Shown piece by piece: positions 17,420 through 25,256 of a stretch of DNA of 64,000 nt. The stretch comes from an uncultured Paracoccaceae bacterium. Its GTDB lineage: Bacteria; Pseudomonadota; Alphaproteobacteria; Rhodobacterales; Rhodobacteraceae. The first letter of the stretch is position 1, and each line of letters opens with the position of its first letter. The notes beneath the pieces are model-generated. The model did no database searches. It was not told the origin of the DNA and saw nothing but the letters and a program-made list of their open reading frames with translations. The stretch is taken from assembly GCA_958439195.1 (NCBI GenBank), contig OY288147.1, forward strand, positions 173,519 to 237,518, read 5' to 3'. The translations under genes were made by a program, and so were the position numbers.

Positions 17420-18492
17420 CGGGCTGCCTCCCGGCCAAAGACGATGGCCTGTTCCGGGTTCCAGGTCAGCAGATACTCCTGCCGGGCCTCAAAACTCTGT
17501 GGTGTGCCAAGGCTCAGGTGATGTTCCAACTCGATCACATGGCCATCTTCCGCTTCGAAGAAGTTCATCATGGACGAGCCAAGGTATTCCGACGCGATAA
17601 ACCGTGCCTTGATTGCCGGTCCCTGCGGATCGGCGGTCGGGGCAAGGGCGCGCATCCGGTCATACCGGACGGCATAGACATCCTTGCCCGCCCTAACCGC
17701 ATGTGGCACGGCGACTGACCCGAACACCGCATTGAAACGCCCACCCGCCAAGGTTCCATCAAACAGGTTGAATCGGTTCAGGAAATGGGCCACGTCCGGC
17801 GATGCCGGTGTGTCATAAATCTCGCCCGGTGTGCCGATCTGGATGATCTTTCCCCGGTCCAGAACGACGACACGGTCCCCCATCGCCAAGGCCTCGTTCT
17901 CGCTGCCCGTTACGTGAACGAAGGTCACACCCAGCCGCTCACGGATCGCGCGCAACTCGGTCCTCATGCGCGACCGCAGATTGGCATCCAGCGCGCCCAA
18001 CGGCTCATCCAGCAGAACCAGCTTGGGGTTCATCGTCAACGTCCGCGCCAGCGCCACACGCTGCCGCTGCCCACCGGAAATCTGATCGACCCCGCGGCCC
18101 TCCATCCCGGACAGACCGACCAGTTCGATCATCTCAAGGCTGCGTTTTTCCACCTCGGCCGCCGAAAGCCCGGATTTCCCATGCGTCAGACCAAATCCCA
18201 CGTTCTGGATCACGGTCAGATGCGGAAACAGGGCGAAATTCTGAAACACGAACCCGATCCCGCGCTCATGCGCGGGAACGTTCGTGATATCGCGCCCGTT
18301 GAAAAAGACCCGCCCCGCCTCGGGTGGTTCAAACCCCGCGATCACGCGCAGCAGGGTTGTCTTGCCCGATCCCGACGGCCCAAGAAACGAGATGTACTCG
18401 TTCTCCCCCGCCTCCAGGGATGCATTGTCAAGCGCGACCAAATCGCCATAGCGTTTGGTTACACCATCCAGTCTGAAGACCGACTTATCCAA
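17416..18492 (-). CDS. ABC transporter ATP-binding protein, PotA type (first gene of the transport operon)
   Basis: 358 residues. Walker A GPSGSGKTT, Q-loop FVFQNFALFPHLTV, signature ISGGQRQRVALARTL, Walker B LVLLDEPLGALDANLR, and the His-switch position reads VTGSENEALAMGD, where the usual THDQxEA is altered to TGSENEA: the switch His is replaced by Gly. A C-terminal TOBE region ends VIELEHHLSLGTPQ. It leads the transport operon, with a leader of about 100 bases after a good sigma70 promoter. Loss of the switch His in this copy, with a normal THAQSEA in the second ATPase, suggests an asymmetric ATPase pair (inference). Confidence 0.95.
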   Translation of the reverse strand: MDKSVFRLDGVTKRYGDLVALDNASLEAGENEYISFLGPSGSGKTTLLRVIAGFEPPEAGRVFFNGRDITNVPAHERGIGFVFQNFALFPHLTVIQNVGFGLTHGKSGLSAAEVEKRSLEMIELVGLSGMEGRGVDQISGGQRQRVALARTLTMNPKLVLLDEPLGALDANLRSRMRTELRAIRERLGVTFVHVTGSENEALAMGDRVVVLDRGKIIQIGTPGEIYDTPASPDVAHFLNRFNLFDGTLAGGRFNAVFGSVAVPHAVRAGKDVYAVRYDRMRALAPTADPQGPAIKARFIASEYLGSSMMNFFEAEDGHVIELEHHLSLGTPQSFEARQEYLLTWNPEQAIVFGREAAR

Positions 18493-18599
18493 ATCAACCT
18501 CACCCGTGAGTTGGGGCTGGTTCGTGCCCGCCCCTGCTTATTGCCGTCCGACGACACGCGGACCCCTCACTCATCATACCATTGTAAACTGTACTTCGT

Positions 18600-18628
18600 A
18601 TAACACAGATAGTTTTGCCATCTGTCAA
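18600..18628 (-). promoter_or_regulatory. Sigma70-type promoter of the ABC transporter operon
   Basis: On the minus strand, TTGACA (18628-18623) is separated by exactly 17 bases from TGTTAT (18605-18600), which has four of six -10 consensus bases. Transcription would start near 18593, giving about 100 bases of leader before ATG 18492. Confidence 0.7.
18606..18624. promoter_or_regulatory. Palindromic operator candidate inside the promoter spacer
   Basis: CAGATAG-TTTTG-CCATCTG: arms match at six of seven positions around a five-base centre. It fills the space between the -35 and -10 boxes, where a bound repressor would block RNA polymerase. The nearby GntR-type regulator (18752-19735) is the obvious candidate protein. 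Confidence 0.55.
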
Positions 18629-18751
18629 CGGCATATCAAATTGCGTATCAGGGTATAATTCGAGCAAGAAACGGTAAAAAAACGCCCAAAAAAGGTGCCA
18701 AAAGCGAACGCTACCCCAGCATATTCTGAACCTTGGTACGCAATATACGTT

Positions 18752-19735
18752 TTACTGTGGGCTAAGATACGGGGCAAACGCCCCCGCTTCGGGAATCACA
18801 GCGACAATCTTCATTCGCGCCAAATAGCGCCGCGCCGTGATGGACAGATGATCCCGCAGATATTCACAAGCAGAATCAATGGGATGACGCGATATCAGGT
18901 CAAGCAGGGTCTGATACTGCTCGATCGTATCTTCGTCCGGGGGCAACCCCAGGCGGATCAAGGCCCGATCCACCGCCGACAACAGCAATCGGTTGCTGCG
19001 GATCATTTCGACCAAGGCAGTGTTTGGTGCCTGCGCGATACAATGTTCCATCAGGACATCGCCCATATCCTGTGGCGTGATGGCCGGGTCGCTGCCGATC
19101 CGGTCCAGCAAGGCCTCAACCTCGGCATAACGGATATGCGGTGCCGCCAGGCGCAGCGCAGCAGGCTCAACGATTCCGCGCAGTTCGAATTTCTCGCTCA
19201 CGGTCCGCGCCGTCAGTGGCCCAGCAATCCAATGCGACGTTGCACTCTTGCGAATCAGCCCCCGCTCCTGCAACCGCGCCAGCACATCGCGCACCACGGT
19301 GCGGCTGACGCCCAGATGATCGGCCAGTTCCGTTTCCACGATGCGGAACTCGCCGAATATCTGGCACGAGGCGACCTCTTCCTCCACCTCATCATAGACG
19401 TGCCGCCAGGTTCCCCGCGTTTGCAGGGCATCGTCCACCATCGGCGGAATGGTCAACTCCAGCTCACGAATATCGCGGCGGGTCGGCGTCACCTCGGCGG
19501 TGGCGCTGCCCACAAGATATCCCCGCCCGTCAAAACGGCTGATCAGCCCGTCATCCAGCAACTGCCGCAGCGCCGCCTGCACGGGAACTCGGCTGGTCTG
19601 CATCACCGTGGCGATCGGCCCTTCCAGCAGCACAAACCCCTGCGGAAGCGTCCCGGCCACGATGTTGTCGCGCAGCACGCGGGCAATCAGTTCATAGCGC
19701 GGTTCCTGCGCCAATGGATTGGCGGACCGTATCAT
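18752..19735 (-). CDS. GntR-family regulator with two N-terminal winged-helix domains and FCD domain
   Basis: 327 residues from ATG 19735 (ATGA overlap with the binding-protein-like gene). Residues about 13-78 form one GntR winged helix (RYELIARVLRDNIVAGTLPQ, SRVPVQAALRQLLDDGLI, GRGYLVG). Residues about 112-172 form a second (GEFRIVETELADHLGVSRTV then VRDVLARLQERGLI). About 180-310 is an all-helical FCD-type ligand domain starting KFELRGIVEPAALRLAAPHI. Normal GntR/FCD proteins have one DNA-binding domain and about 220-240 residues. It ends 260 bases before the transport operon, whose promoter carries a palindrome, and is likely to control that and its own operon. Confidence 0.9.
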   Translation of the reverse strand: MIRSANPLAQEPRYELIARVLRDNIVAGTLPQGFVLLEGPIATVMQTSRVPVQAALRQLLDDGLISRFDGRGYLVGSATAEVTPTRRDIRELELTIPPMVDDALQTRGTWRHVYDEVEEEVASCQIFGEFRIVETELADHLGVSRTVVRDVLARLQERGLIRKSATSHWIAGPLTARTVSEKFELRGIVEPAALRLAAPHIRYAEVEALLDRIGSDPAITPQDMGDVLMEHCIAQAPNTALVEMIRSNRLLLSAVDRALIRLGLPPDEDTIEQYQTLLDLISRHPIDSACEYLRDHLSITARRYLARMKIVAVIPEAGAFAPYLSPQ

Positions 19736-20967
19736 GCCTCGCCCCTCTCTTGCACACGGCGAACGAATCGATCCCAAGCACGGGCAGCGTAATTGTACTC
19801 GTCCATGACCGTATTCCAGATCACGATCTGTCGCGCACGGTCGGTATAGGTGCCGCCGGCCCTGCGACTTCCGGCCTTCACCACCACATCGCCCGTCGGC
19901 CCCGCAAGATCGCGTGCCGCCACCGCGCCTTCGTACCAATAGTCCCATTCTTCAGGCAAAAGATGATCCCGCGCCCGCGCCGGGTTGGAAATGTAATAGC
20001 CTTGCCGCGCCATGACCGCCCCGGCAAAGCCCGAAAGCCACCAGTTCAGATAGTCATAGGCCATGTCCAACTCTGCCCCGCGCAGGTGGCGCGACAGGCT
20101 CGCCCCGCCATGCCAGGCGCGATAGCCCTCAATCGGGGCTGCCTCGATGAAATGCGCCTTGGAATTGCGCAGCTTGCCATAAACGGGCGACCACATGCTT
20201 TGCACCGCAACGCCGCCCCCTTCCGCCAGCGCCGCCGCTTCATCGCCGTCACGCCATGTCGCGCAGAAATACCCCTCGGTCCGCTTGCGTTCCAACAACT
20301 TCATCAGAGCGTTGATTTCGTCGATGGTCATGTTGCCGATATCGGCGAATTCCAACTCTCCCGACGCCTCTGCCGCAAGTGCTGCATCAAAGAACCCGAT
20401 GGCCGGTTCATCCACCAGCGCGATCCGCCCCTTGGCCCGTCGGTCCAGCAACCATGCCCAGCTTGGCCGCACATCCTGCCCCGCCCCGAACACCCGCGCA
20501 TCAAACCCAAAGCTGTCCATGTTATGAACAGTGGGCAACATGCTGATATGGCGTGACGGCTTGGATCCCAGAAACCCTCCCGGCTGGATATACAGCTTCT
20601 TTACCGGCGCATCGCCCCGGCCACGCCCGGCATATTTCGACAACCCCCCCAGCTTCACCAGATCGGAAATGCCGTTCCATTCCGCAATGCGCGCGATGTC
20701 GATGGGCTGCAATGCACCCCAGAACCAGACGATATCCAGATTATGGAAGCACTGTTCGTAAACATCATACCCATCCGGTCGCATCGCGGCCTGACGCTGG
20801 CAGTCCAGAAAATCCATCTGCTCGAACACGATGTCGAACCCCAGGTCCGCCCGCGCCTGATCGCGCACCGATTGCAACAGGGTGATCGACGTGCCCAGCA
20901 CACGCAAAATGCGCCGGTTTACAACAGGCGGCGCGGCAAGTTGCGTTTGATCTTCGGCTTTGTACAT
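19732..20967 (-). CDS. Solute-binding-protein homologue lacking a signal peptide
   Basis: 411 residues, homologous along its length to the exported binding protein at 12929-14152: shared stretches are PTVHNMDSFGFDARVF versus PTVYNFDSIGFRPDLV, WWLSGFAGAVMARQGYY versus YWLSGGPAVAVSEQGYY, and WDYWYEGA versus FWYEGA. The start is MYKAEDQTQLAAPPVVNRRI, charged and without any hydrophobic export segment; GTGAGGAATT before ATG 20967 is a good ribosome-binding site, and the 62 bases upstream are taken up by a hairpin, so no longer reading is likely. It should be cytosolic, translationally coupled to the GntR gene, perhaps as an intracellular ligand sensor or carrier. Confidence 0.85.
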   Translation of the reverse strand: MYKAEDQTQLAAPPVVNRRILRVLGTSITLLQSVRDQARADLGFDIVFEQMDFLDCQRQAAMRPDGYDVYEQCFHNLDIVWFWGALQPIDIARIAEWNGISDLVKLGGLSKYAGRGRGDAPVKKLYIQPGGFLGSKPSRHISMLPTVHNMDSFGFDARVFGAGQDVRPSWAWLLDRRAKGRIALVDEPAIGFFDAALAAEASGELEFADIGNMTIDEINALMKLLERKRTEGYFCATWRDGDEAAALAEGGGVAVQSMWSPVYGKLRNSKAHFIEAAPIEGYRAWHGGASLSRHLRGAELDMAYDYLNWWLSGFAGAVMARQGYYISNPARARDHLLPEEWDYWYEGAVAARDLAGPTGDVVVKAGSRRAGGTYTDRARQIVIWNTVMDEYNYAARAWDRFVRRVQERGEA

Positions 20968-20986
20968 AATTCCTCACACAGGGTCA

Positions 20987-21012
20987 GGCGCGGGCAGATC
21001 GCTGCCCGCGCC
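20987..21012. repeat. Perfect 11-base hairpin between pxpC and the binding-protein-like gene
   Basis: GGCGCGGGCAG (20987-20997), loop ATCG, exact complement at 21002-21012. On the minus strand no T-run follows, so full termination is unlikely; it may lower or stabilise expression of the last two genes of the operon. Confidence 0.6.
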
Positions 21013-21029
21013 CAATGTTCCCTGCGCCG

Positions 21030-22001
21030 TCAGCCTAGCGCCGCCACAATGCCCTCAAGCACCGCCTTGCGGTCACGCCGGGCCGCCAGCGCCTGTTCCA
21101 TCGTTACCTTGACAAACTTGGTCGGCGTGTGCGGCTGCAACTGCCCGATCAGGTCCATATCCGCCGAAACGACTGTGCCGACCATGAAATACCCGCCGCC
21201 TGACACCGCATCGCGGTGCAGAACGATGGGTTCGGTCCCGCCCGGCACCTGCACCGACCCATAGGGATAGCAGGCATCGACGATATTCGATGGGTCCGAC
21301 CCCGCCCCGAAGGGTTGTTCACGGTCCACGAATTCCAACGGACGCCCCGCCTTGAACCGATAGCCGATCCTGTCCGCCTCGGGTGCGACCTTCCAGGTAT
21401 CCTCAAAGAACCGCACGCCCGCCGCTTCGGTGATCCGGTGCCAATACAGCCCCGGCAGCATCCGCAATTCCGCCGGTGTCCCCGGCCTGCGCCGCAGCCC
21501 CTCGGGCACAGTCCGCCCTTCTGCCGCCCCGGCACCGCCACCCACTGGCAACACGTCACCCGATTGCAGCTTGCGCCCCTCGAACCCGCCCAGCGCACCC
21601 AAAGTATAGGTCGACCGCGATCCAAGGACGACCGGCACATCAATGCCGCCCGACACCGCAATATAGGCCCGCGCCCCCGCTTTCAGGAATCCGAAGCTCA
21701 GCACCTGGCCCTTCTTCACGCGGAACGCCGTCCATCCGGCCTGCTCCTGACCATCCACCTTTGGTGGCATTTCGGCCCCGGTCACGGCCACCGTCACGTC
21801 GGTGGTAAATTCCAGCTCCGGCCCCATGAACACGGCCTCCAGCGCCGCCGCCCCTGCCGGATTGCCAACCAGCAGGTTCGCCGCCGCCAAAGACAGCGTA
21901 TCCATCGCCCCTGATGTCGGGATGCCGATATGGTAATATCCCGGCCGCCCCAGATCCTGCACCGTGGTGGAAAGCCCCGGCTTGATGACATTAATGGCCA
22001 T
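21030..22001 (-). CDS. pxpC: Biotin-dependent carboxyltransferase / 5-oxoprolinase subunit C
   Basis: 323 residues from ATG 22001, overlapping the pxpB end by 11 bases. Typical family stretches: VIKPGLSTTVQDLGRPGYYHIGIP near the start, SGAMDTLSLAAANLLVGN, ARAYIAVSGGIDVPVVLGSRSTY and the late DAVSGGGYFMVGTVVSADMD. The family covers KipA/PxpC and the carboxyltransferase half of urea carboxylase. PxpC works with PxpB and PxpA to open 5-oxoproline with ATP. Here the adjacent biotin carboxylase and biotin carrier genes support a real carboxyl-transfer role rather than the biotin-free one. Confidence 0.93.
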   Translation of the reverse strand: MAINVIKPGLSTTVQDLGRPGYYHIGIPTSGAMDTLSLAAANLLVGNPAGAAALEAVFMGPELEFTTDVTVAVTGAEMPPKVDGQEQAGWTAFRVKKGQVLSFGFLKAGARAYIAVSGGIDVPVVLGSRSTYTLGALGGFEGRKLQSGDVLPVGGGAGAAEGRTVPEGLRRRPGTPAELRMLPGLYWHRITEAAGVRFFEDTWKVAPEADRIGYRFKAGRPLEFVDREQPFGAGSDPSNIVDACYPYGSVQVPGGTEPIVLHRDAVSGGGYFMVGTVVSADMDLIGQLQPHTPTKFVKVTMEQALAARRDRKAVLEGIVAALG

Positions 22002-22866
22002 TGAGCGCCTCCATGATCCGGGCATTGGTCCCGTCGATATCCTTCTGGAATTCCGCCAGCGAAAATGTCACCGGCGCGATGCGCGGCATCCAGCGCCCGG
22101 CATCCACCTCTGCGACCGTGTTGTCATATTCCTCGCGCCCGATGGGCTTCCATTTCACGATATCACCGGGTTTGAACAGACACATGAAATCCTGCAAGTA
22201 TGGCACTGTCTGGTTCGGGTCATAGATCGGCATCGGCGTGATCCCGAACATCTGATAGCCCCCCGCGCCGCGCACCGAATAGATGCAACCGAAACAGCCG
22301 CCATGCCCCACCGTCAGGCGCGGCGTATCGGTCCGCGGGCGCAGGTATTTCGGCGACTGAATCTGCCGCGCCCGATCCACCATCTGATACAGGAACGGCA
22401 GGCCCGCCACGAAACCCACCATCGAAACAAACCACGGCGCACCGGAATGCGCCTTCACGAACCCGTCCACCCCGTCCAGATTGTTGATCCGCGCGGTATA
22501 TTCCACATCCGTCGATGTCGGGTCTTGATGACGCTCGCGGAACCGCATCAGCGTCTCGTGCGTCCAGGGGTCATTGTAATAGACCGGCACCTCGATGATC
22601 CGCGTCTCCAGCGTCGACGGGGCTGCCTGCGCCGCCGCTTCCAATGCCTTCAACTCAGCCATCATCGCATCCGGCGCGATGACATCCGGGTCGAACCGCA
22701 CCTGAAACGATGCGTTCGCCGGGCAGATCTCGGTCACGCCCTTGATCTTTGCCTCGCGCAGGGCCGTCGTGATCGACATCCCCTTGAAAAAGGCTTCCAG
22801 CGACATCTCCTCATCGCATTCCACGAAGATGTGCTCGTCGCCGCCAAAGGAGTATCTGGTCTTCAT
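21991..22866 (-). CDS. pxpB: 5-oxoprolinase subunit B / allophanate hydrolase subunit 1 family
   Basis: 291 residues. The KipI/PxpB domain shows YSFGGDEHIFVECDEEMSLE at the start, PVYYNDPWTHETL, HSGAPWFVSMVGFVAGLPFL and the substrate loop GHGGCFGCIYSVRGAGGYQM, then FKPGDIVKWKPIGREEYD at the end. The N-terminal extension of about 80 residues makes it longer than E. coli PxpB (about 218 residues). ATG 22866 overlaps the biotin carboxylase stop by ATGA. Forms the B/C pair with the next gene. Confidence 0.92.
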   Translation of the reverse strand: MKTRYSFGGDEHIFVECDEEMSLEAFFKGMSITTALREAKIKGVTEICPANASFQVRFDPDVIAPDAMMAELKALEAAAQAAPSTLETRIIEVPVYYNDPWTHETLMRFRERHQDPTSTDVEYTARINNLDGVDGFVKAHSGAPWFVSMVGFVAGLPFLYQMVDRARQIQSPKYLRPRTDTPRLTVGHGGCFGCIYSVRGAGGYQMFGITPMPIYDPNQTVPYLQDFMCLFKPGDIVKWKPIGREEYDNTVAEVDAGRWMPRIAPVTFSLAEFQKDIDGTNARIMEALNGH

Positions 22867-24245
22867 TCCGTGGTCTCCTCAGTGCCAAGCTGGTGTGCAT
22901 TCCGCTCCAGCCAAGGTTCCAGCCAGCGTGTATGGAAATCTGCTGCCCTGACGTCACTGTCGCGCGCCAGCAATTGGTGCAATGGCTTGGTCGTGGGCAG
23001 CCCCTCAACCGTCAGCTCCTCCAGCGCCCGCGCCATCCGCGCGATGGCTGCCGGGCGGTCCTCGTCCCAGACGATCAGCTTGCCCAGAAGCGAGTCATAA
23101 AATGGCGGCACGGTATATCCCTGATACAGCATCGTATCGAACCGCACCCCCGCGCCCCCCGGCACCGTCAGCGCCGTAATCGTCCCAGGCCCCGGCTGAA
23201 AATTCCGTGCCGGGTCTTCGGCGTTGATCCGCACTTCGATGGCATGGCCCCGCAGCACGATCTGATCCTGCCGCATCCGCAGGGGTTCCCCCCCGGCGAC
23301 ACGGATCATCTCGCGCACCAGATCCAGCCCCGTGACCATTTCTGTCACCGGATGCTCCACCTGAATCCGGGTGTTCATTTCGATGAAATAGAACTGCCCG
23401 CTCTGATCGTCATACAGGTATTCCAGCGTCCCGGCGCCAAGATACCCGACAGACTCGGCCAACGACACCGCCGAGGCGCACAGCTTTTCGCGCAGCGCCT
23501 GTGGCAGCGCCGCCGAAGGCGCTTCTTCCCACACCTTCTGGCGGCGGCGTTGCAGCGAACATTCCCGCTCAAAGCAATGCACCGCCCGCTTGCCGTCACC
23601 CAGGATCTGCACCTCGATATGGCGTGCGCGCTCGATCACCTTTTCCAGATACAGCCCCCCGTCACCAAAGGCCGCCTTGGCCTCGGCGCTGGCCTGCGGC
23701 ATCAGACGCTCGAATTCTTCCATGTCATGGGCAATGCGGATACCCCGCCCGCCCCCGCCCGCCGCCGCCTTGATCATCACCGGAAAACCGATGGCCAAGG
23801 CAATGGCCCGCGCCTGATCTGGGTCATCCACACGCCCGTCCGATCCAGGAACCACCGGCACGCCCGCGCGTTCTGCGGCGATACGGGCCGCAACCTTGTC
23901 GCCCATCACCCGGATCGCATCGCCCTTCGGTCCAACCCAGATCATCCCGGCCGCCACGACCGCATCGGCAAAATCCGCATTCTCGGCCAGAAACCCATAG
24001 CCCGGATGCACCGCATCCGCCCCGGTCAACCGCGCCGCCTCAAGGATGGTGTCGATCTTCAGATAAGACTTCGCCGCAGCGGGCGGCCCGATCGGCACCG
24101 CCTCATCGGCCAGTTTCACCGCCAGACTGTCGGCATCCGCCATGCTGTAAACCTGCACGGTCCTGATACCCAATTCCTTGGCCGCGCGGATGATCCGCAC
24201 GGCAATCTCGCCCCGGTTTGCGATCAAAAGTTTACGGATCGCCAT
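22863..24245 (-). CDS. Biotin carboxylase (AccC type)
   Basis: 460 residues, normal for a stand-alone biotin carboxylase. IANRGEIAVRIIRAAKELGI at the start, ATP-grasp glycine loop KAAAGGGGRGIR, IEVQILGDGKRAVH, RRRQKVWEEAPS and the catalytic FIEMNTRIQVEHPVTEMVTG are all present. It carboxylates biotin on the small carrier encoded three bases upstream, using ATP and bicarbonate. The acceptor carboxyltransferase should be PxpB/PxpC downstream, not acetyl-CoA carboxylase, since no AccA/D gene is nearby. Cytosolic. Confidence 0.94.
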   Translation of the reverse strand: MAIRKLLIANRGEIAVRIIRAAKELGIRTVQVYSMADADSLAVKLADEAVPIGPPAAAKSYLKIDTILEAARLTGADAVHPGYGFLAENADFADAVVAAGMIWVGPKGDAIRVMGDKVAARIAAERAGVPVVPGSDGRVDDPDQARAIALAIGFPVMIKAAAGGGGRGIRIAHDMEEFERLMPQASAEAKAAFGDGGLYLEKVIERARHIEVQILGDGKRAVHCFERECSLQRRRQKVWEEAPSAALPQALREKLCASAVSLAESVGYLGAGTLEYLYDDQSGQFYFIEMNTRIQVEHPVTEMVTGLDLVREMIRVAGGEPLRMRQDQIVLRGHAIEVRINAEDPARNFQPGPGTITALTVPGGAGVRFDTMLYQGYTVPPFYDSLLGKLIVWDEDRPAAIARMARALEELTVEGLPTTKPLHQLLARDSDVRAADFHTRWLEPWLERNAHQLGTEETTE

Positions 24246-24248
24246 CGC

Positions 24249-24485
24249 TTAGCCCAGATCAACCAAAGGCTGGCCCGCCATCACCGGTTCTTCGTCATCG
24301 GCTGGAAAGCCGGTGATCGTTCCGGCCTGATCGGCCTGCACTTCGTTGAAGGATTTCATCACCTCGATCAGCCCGATCACATCGCCCACCGCGACACTGT
24401 CGCCCACCTCCTTGAAGGCGGGTTTGTCCGGCGACGGGCGGCGATAGAAGGTGCCGGGAAGGGGCGAAAGGATCTGTTTGCTCAT
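24249..24485 (-). CDS. Stand-alone biotin carboxyl carrier domain
   Basis: 78 residues, only the biotinyl domain; housekeeping AccB is about 150. The biotinylation loop reads IGLIEVMKSFNEV with Lys44, so the common AMKM is VMKS. SPLPGTFYRRPSPDKP at the start is the AccB-like lead into the domain, without the long Ala/Pro linker. Biotin would be attached to Lys44 by the cell's BirA. It is followed by the biotin carboxylase gene after three bases, and pxpA ends 30 bases upstream. Confidence 0.92.
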   Translation of the reverse strand: MSKQILSPLPGTFYRRPSPDKPAFKEVGDSVAVGDVIGLIEVMKSFNEVQADQAGTITGFPADDEEPVMAGQPLVDLG

Positions 24486-24515
24486 GTCTCGGTCCTCGTT
24501 TTCTGTTTGGGTCTG

Positions 24516-25229
24516 TCAGGCGGCAACGGCAGCGCGCACCGCCTCGGCCACGGCAACGGCATTGGGCGTGTCGGAATGGACGCAGATCGCATCGGCGCGC
24601 ACCGGCACATCCACCCCGCCCACGCTTGCCACCTTGCCCTCGGCAATCGCGCGGCGGCAGTTTGCCGCCGCCAACGCCGGATCGGTCGCCGCATGTTCGC
24701 GGGTGATAATCAACCCGCCCTGATCGTTGTAATCAAGATCGGCATAGAATTCCGACACAAAGGCATGCCCCCGCGCCGTATAGACGGTTTCATGCAGCGT
24801 CCCCGCCATCCCGAACAGCGGCACGTGGAAAATGTCGGCCACATCCGCCACCGCATGCGCCACATCCTCCATCCGCGCCGCCATCCCGTAAAGCGACCCG
24901 TGCGGCTTGATATGGTTCAACGCCATGCCTTCGGCCTGCAAGAACCCCCTCAACGCACCGATCTGATAGATCATGCAATTGACCAGTTCGTCCCGCCCGA
25001 TCTTCATCTCGCGCCGACCAAACCCCTGAAGGTCCGGCAGCGACGGATGCGCCCCCACCTTCACCCCATGCTGCTTGGCCAGTTGCACCGTCCGCCGCAT
25101 GTGGTTGAAATCCGACGCGTGAAATCCGCAGGCCACATTGGCCACATCGATCAGCGGCATCAGCCCTTCGTCATCCCCGATCCGATAAAGGCCGAAACCT
25201 TCGCCCATGTCGCAATTGATGATGGTCAT
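24516..25229 (-). CDS. pxpA: 5-oxoprolinase subunit A (LamB/YcsF family)
   Basis: 237 residues. The signature is at the start: IINCDMGEGFGLYRIGDDEGL, then VANVACGFHASDFNHMRRTV, GVKVGAHPSLPDLQGFGRRE, HIKPHGSLYGM and CVHSDTPNAVAVAEAVR. These hold the conserved Asp, His and Lys positions of the family. In E. coli it hydrolyses 5-oxoproline to glutamate with PxpB/PxpC and ATP. It lies 27 bases after hyuA, so both oxoprolinase-type machineries are in one transcript. Confidence 0.94.
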   Translation of the reverse strand: MTIINCDMGEGFGLYRIGDDEGLMPLIDVANVACGFHASDFNHMRRTVQLAKQHGVKVGAHPSLPDLQGFGRREMKIGRDELVNCMIYQIGALRGFLQAEGMALNHIKPHGSLYGMAARMEDVAHAVADVADIFHVPLFGMAGTLHETVYTARGHAFVSEFYADLDYNDQGGLIITREHAATDPALAAANCRRAIAEGKVASVGGVDVPVRADAICVHSDTPNAVAVAEAVRAAVAA

Positions 25230-25256
25230 CGCTTACCCCCCGTCAGCCTCAAGTAT

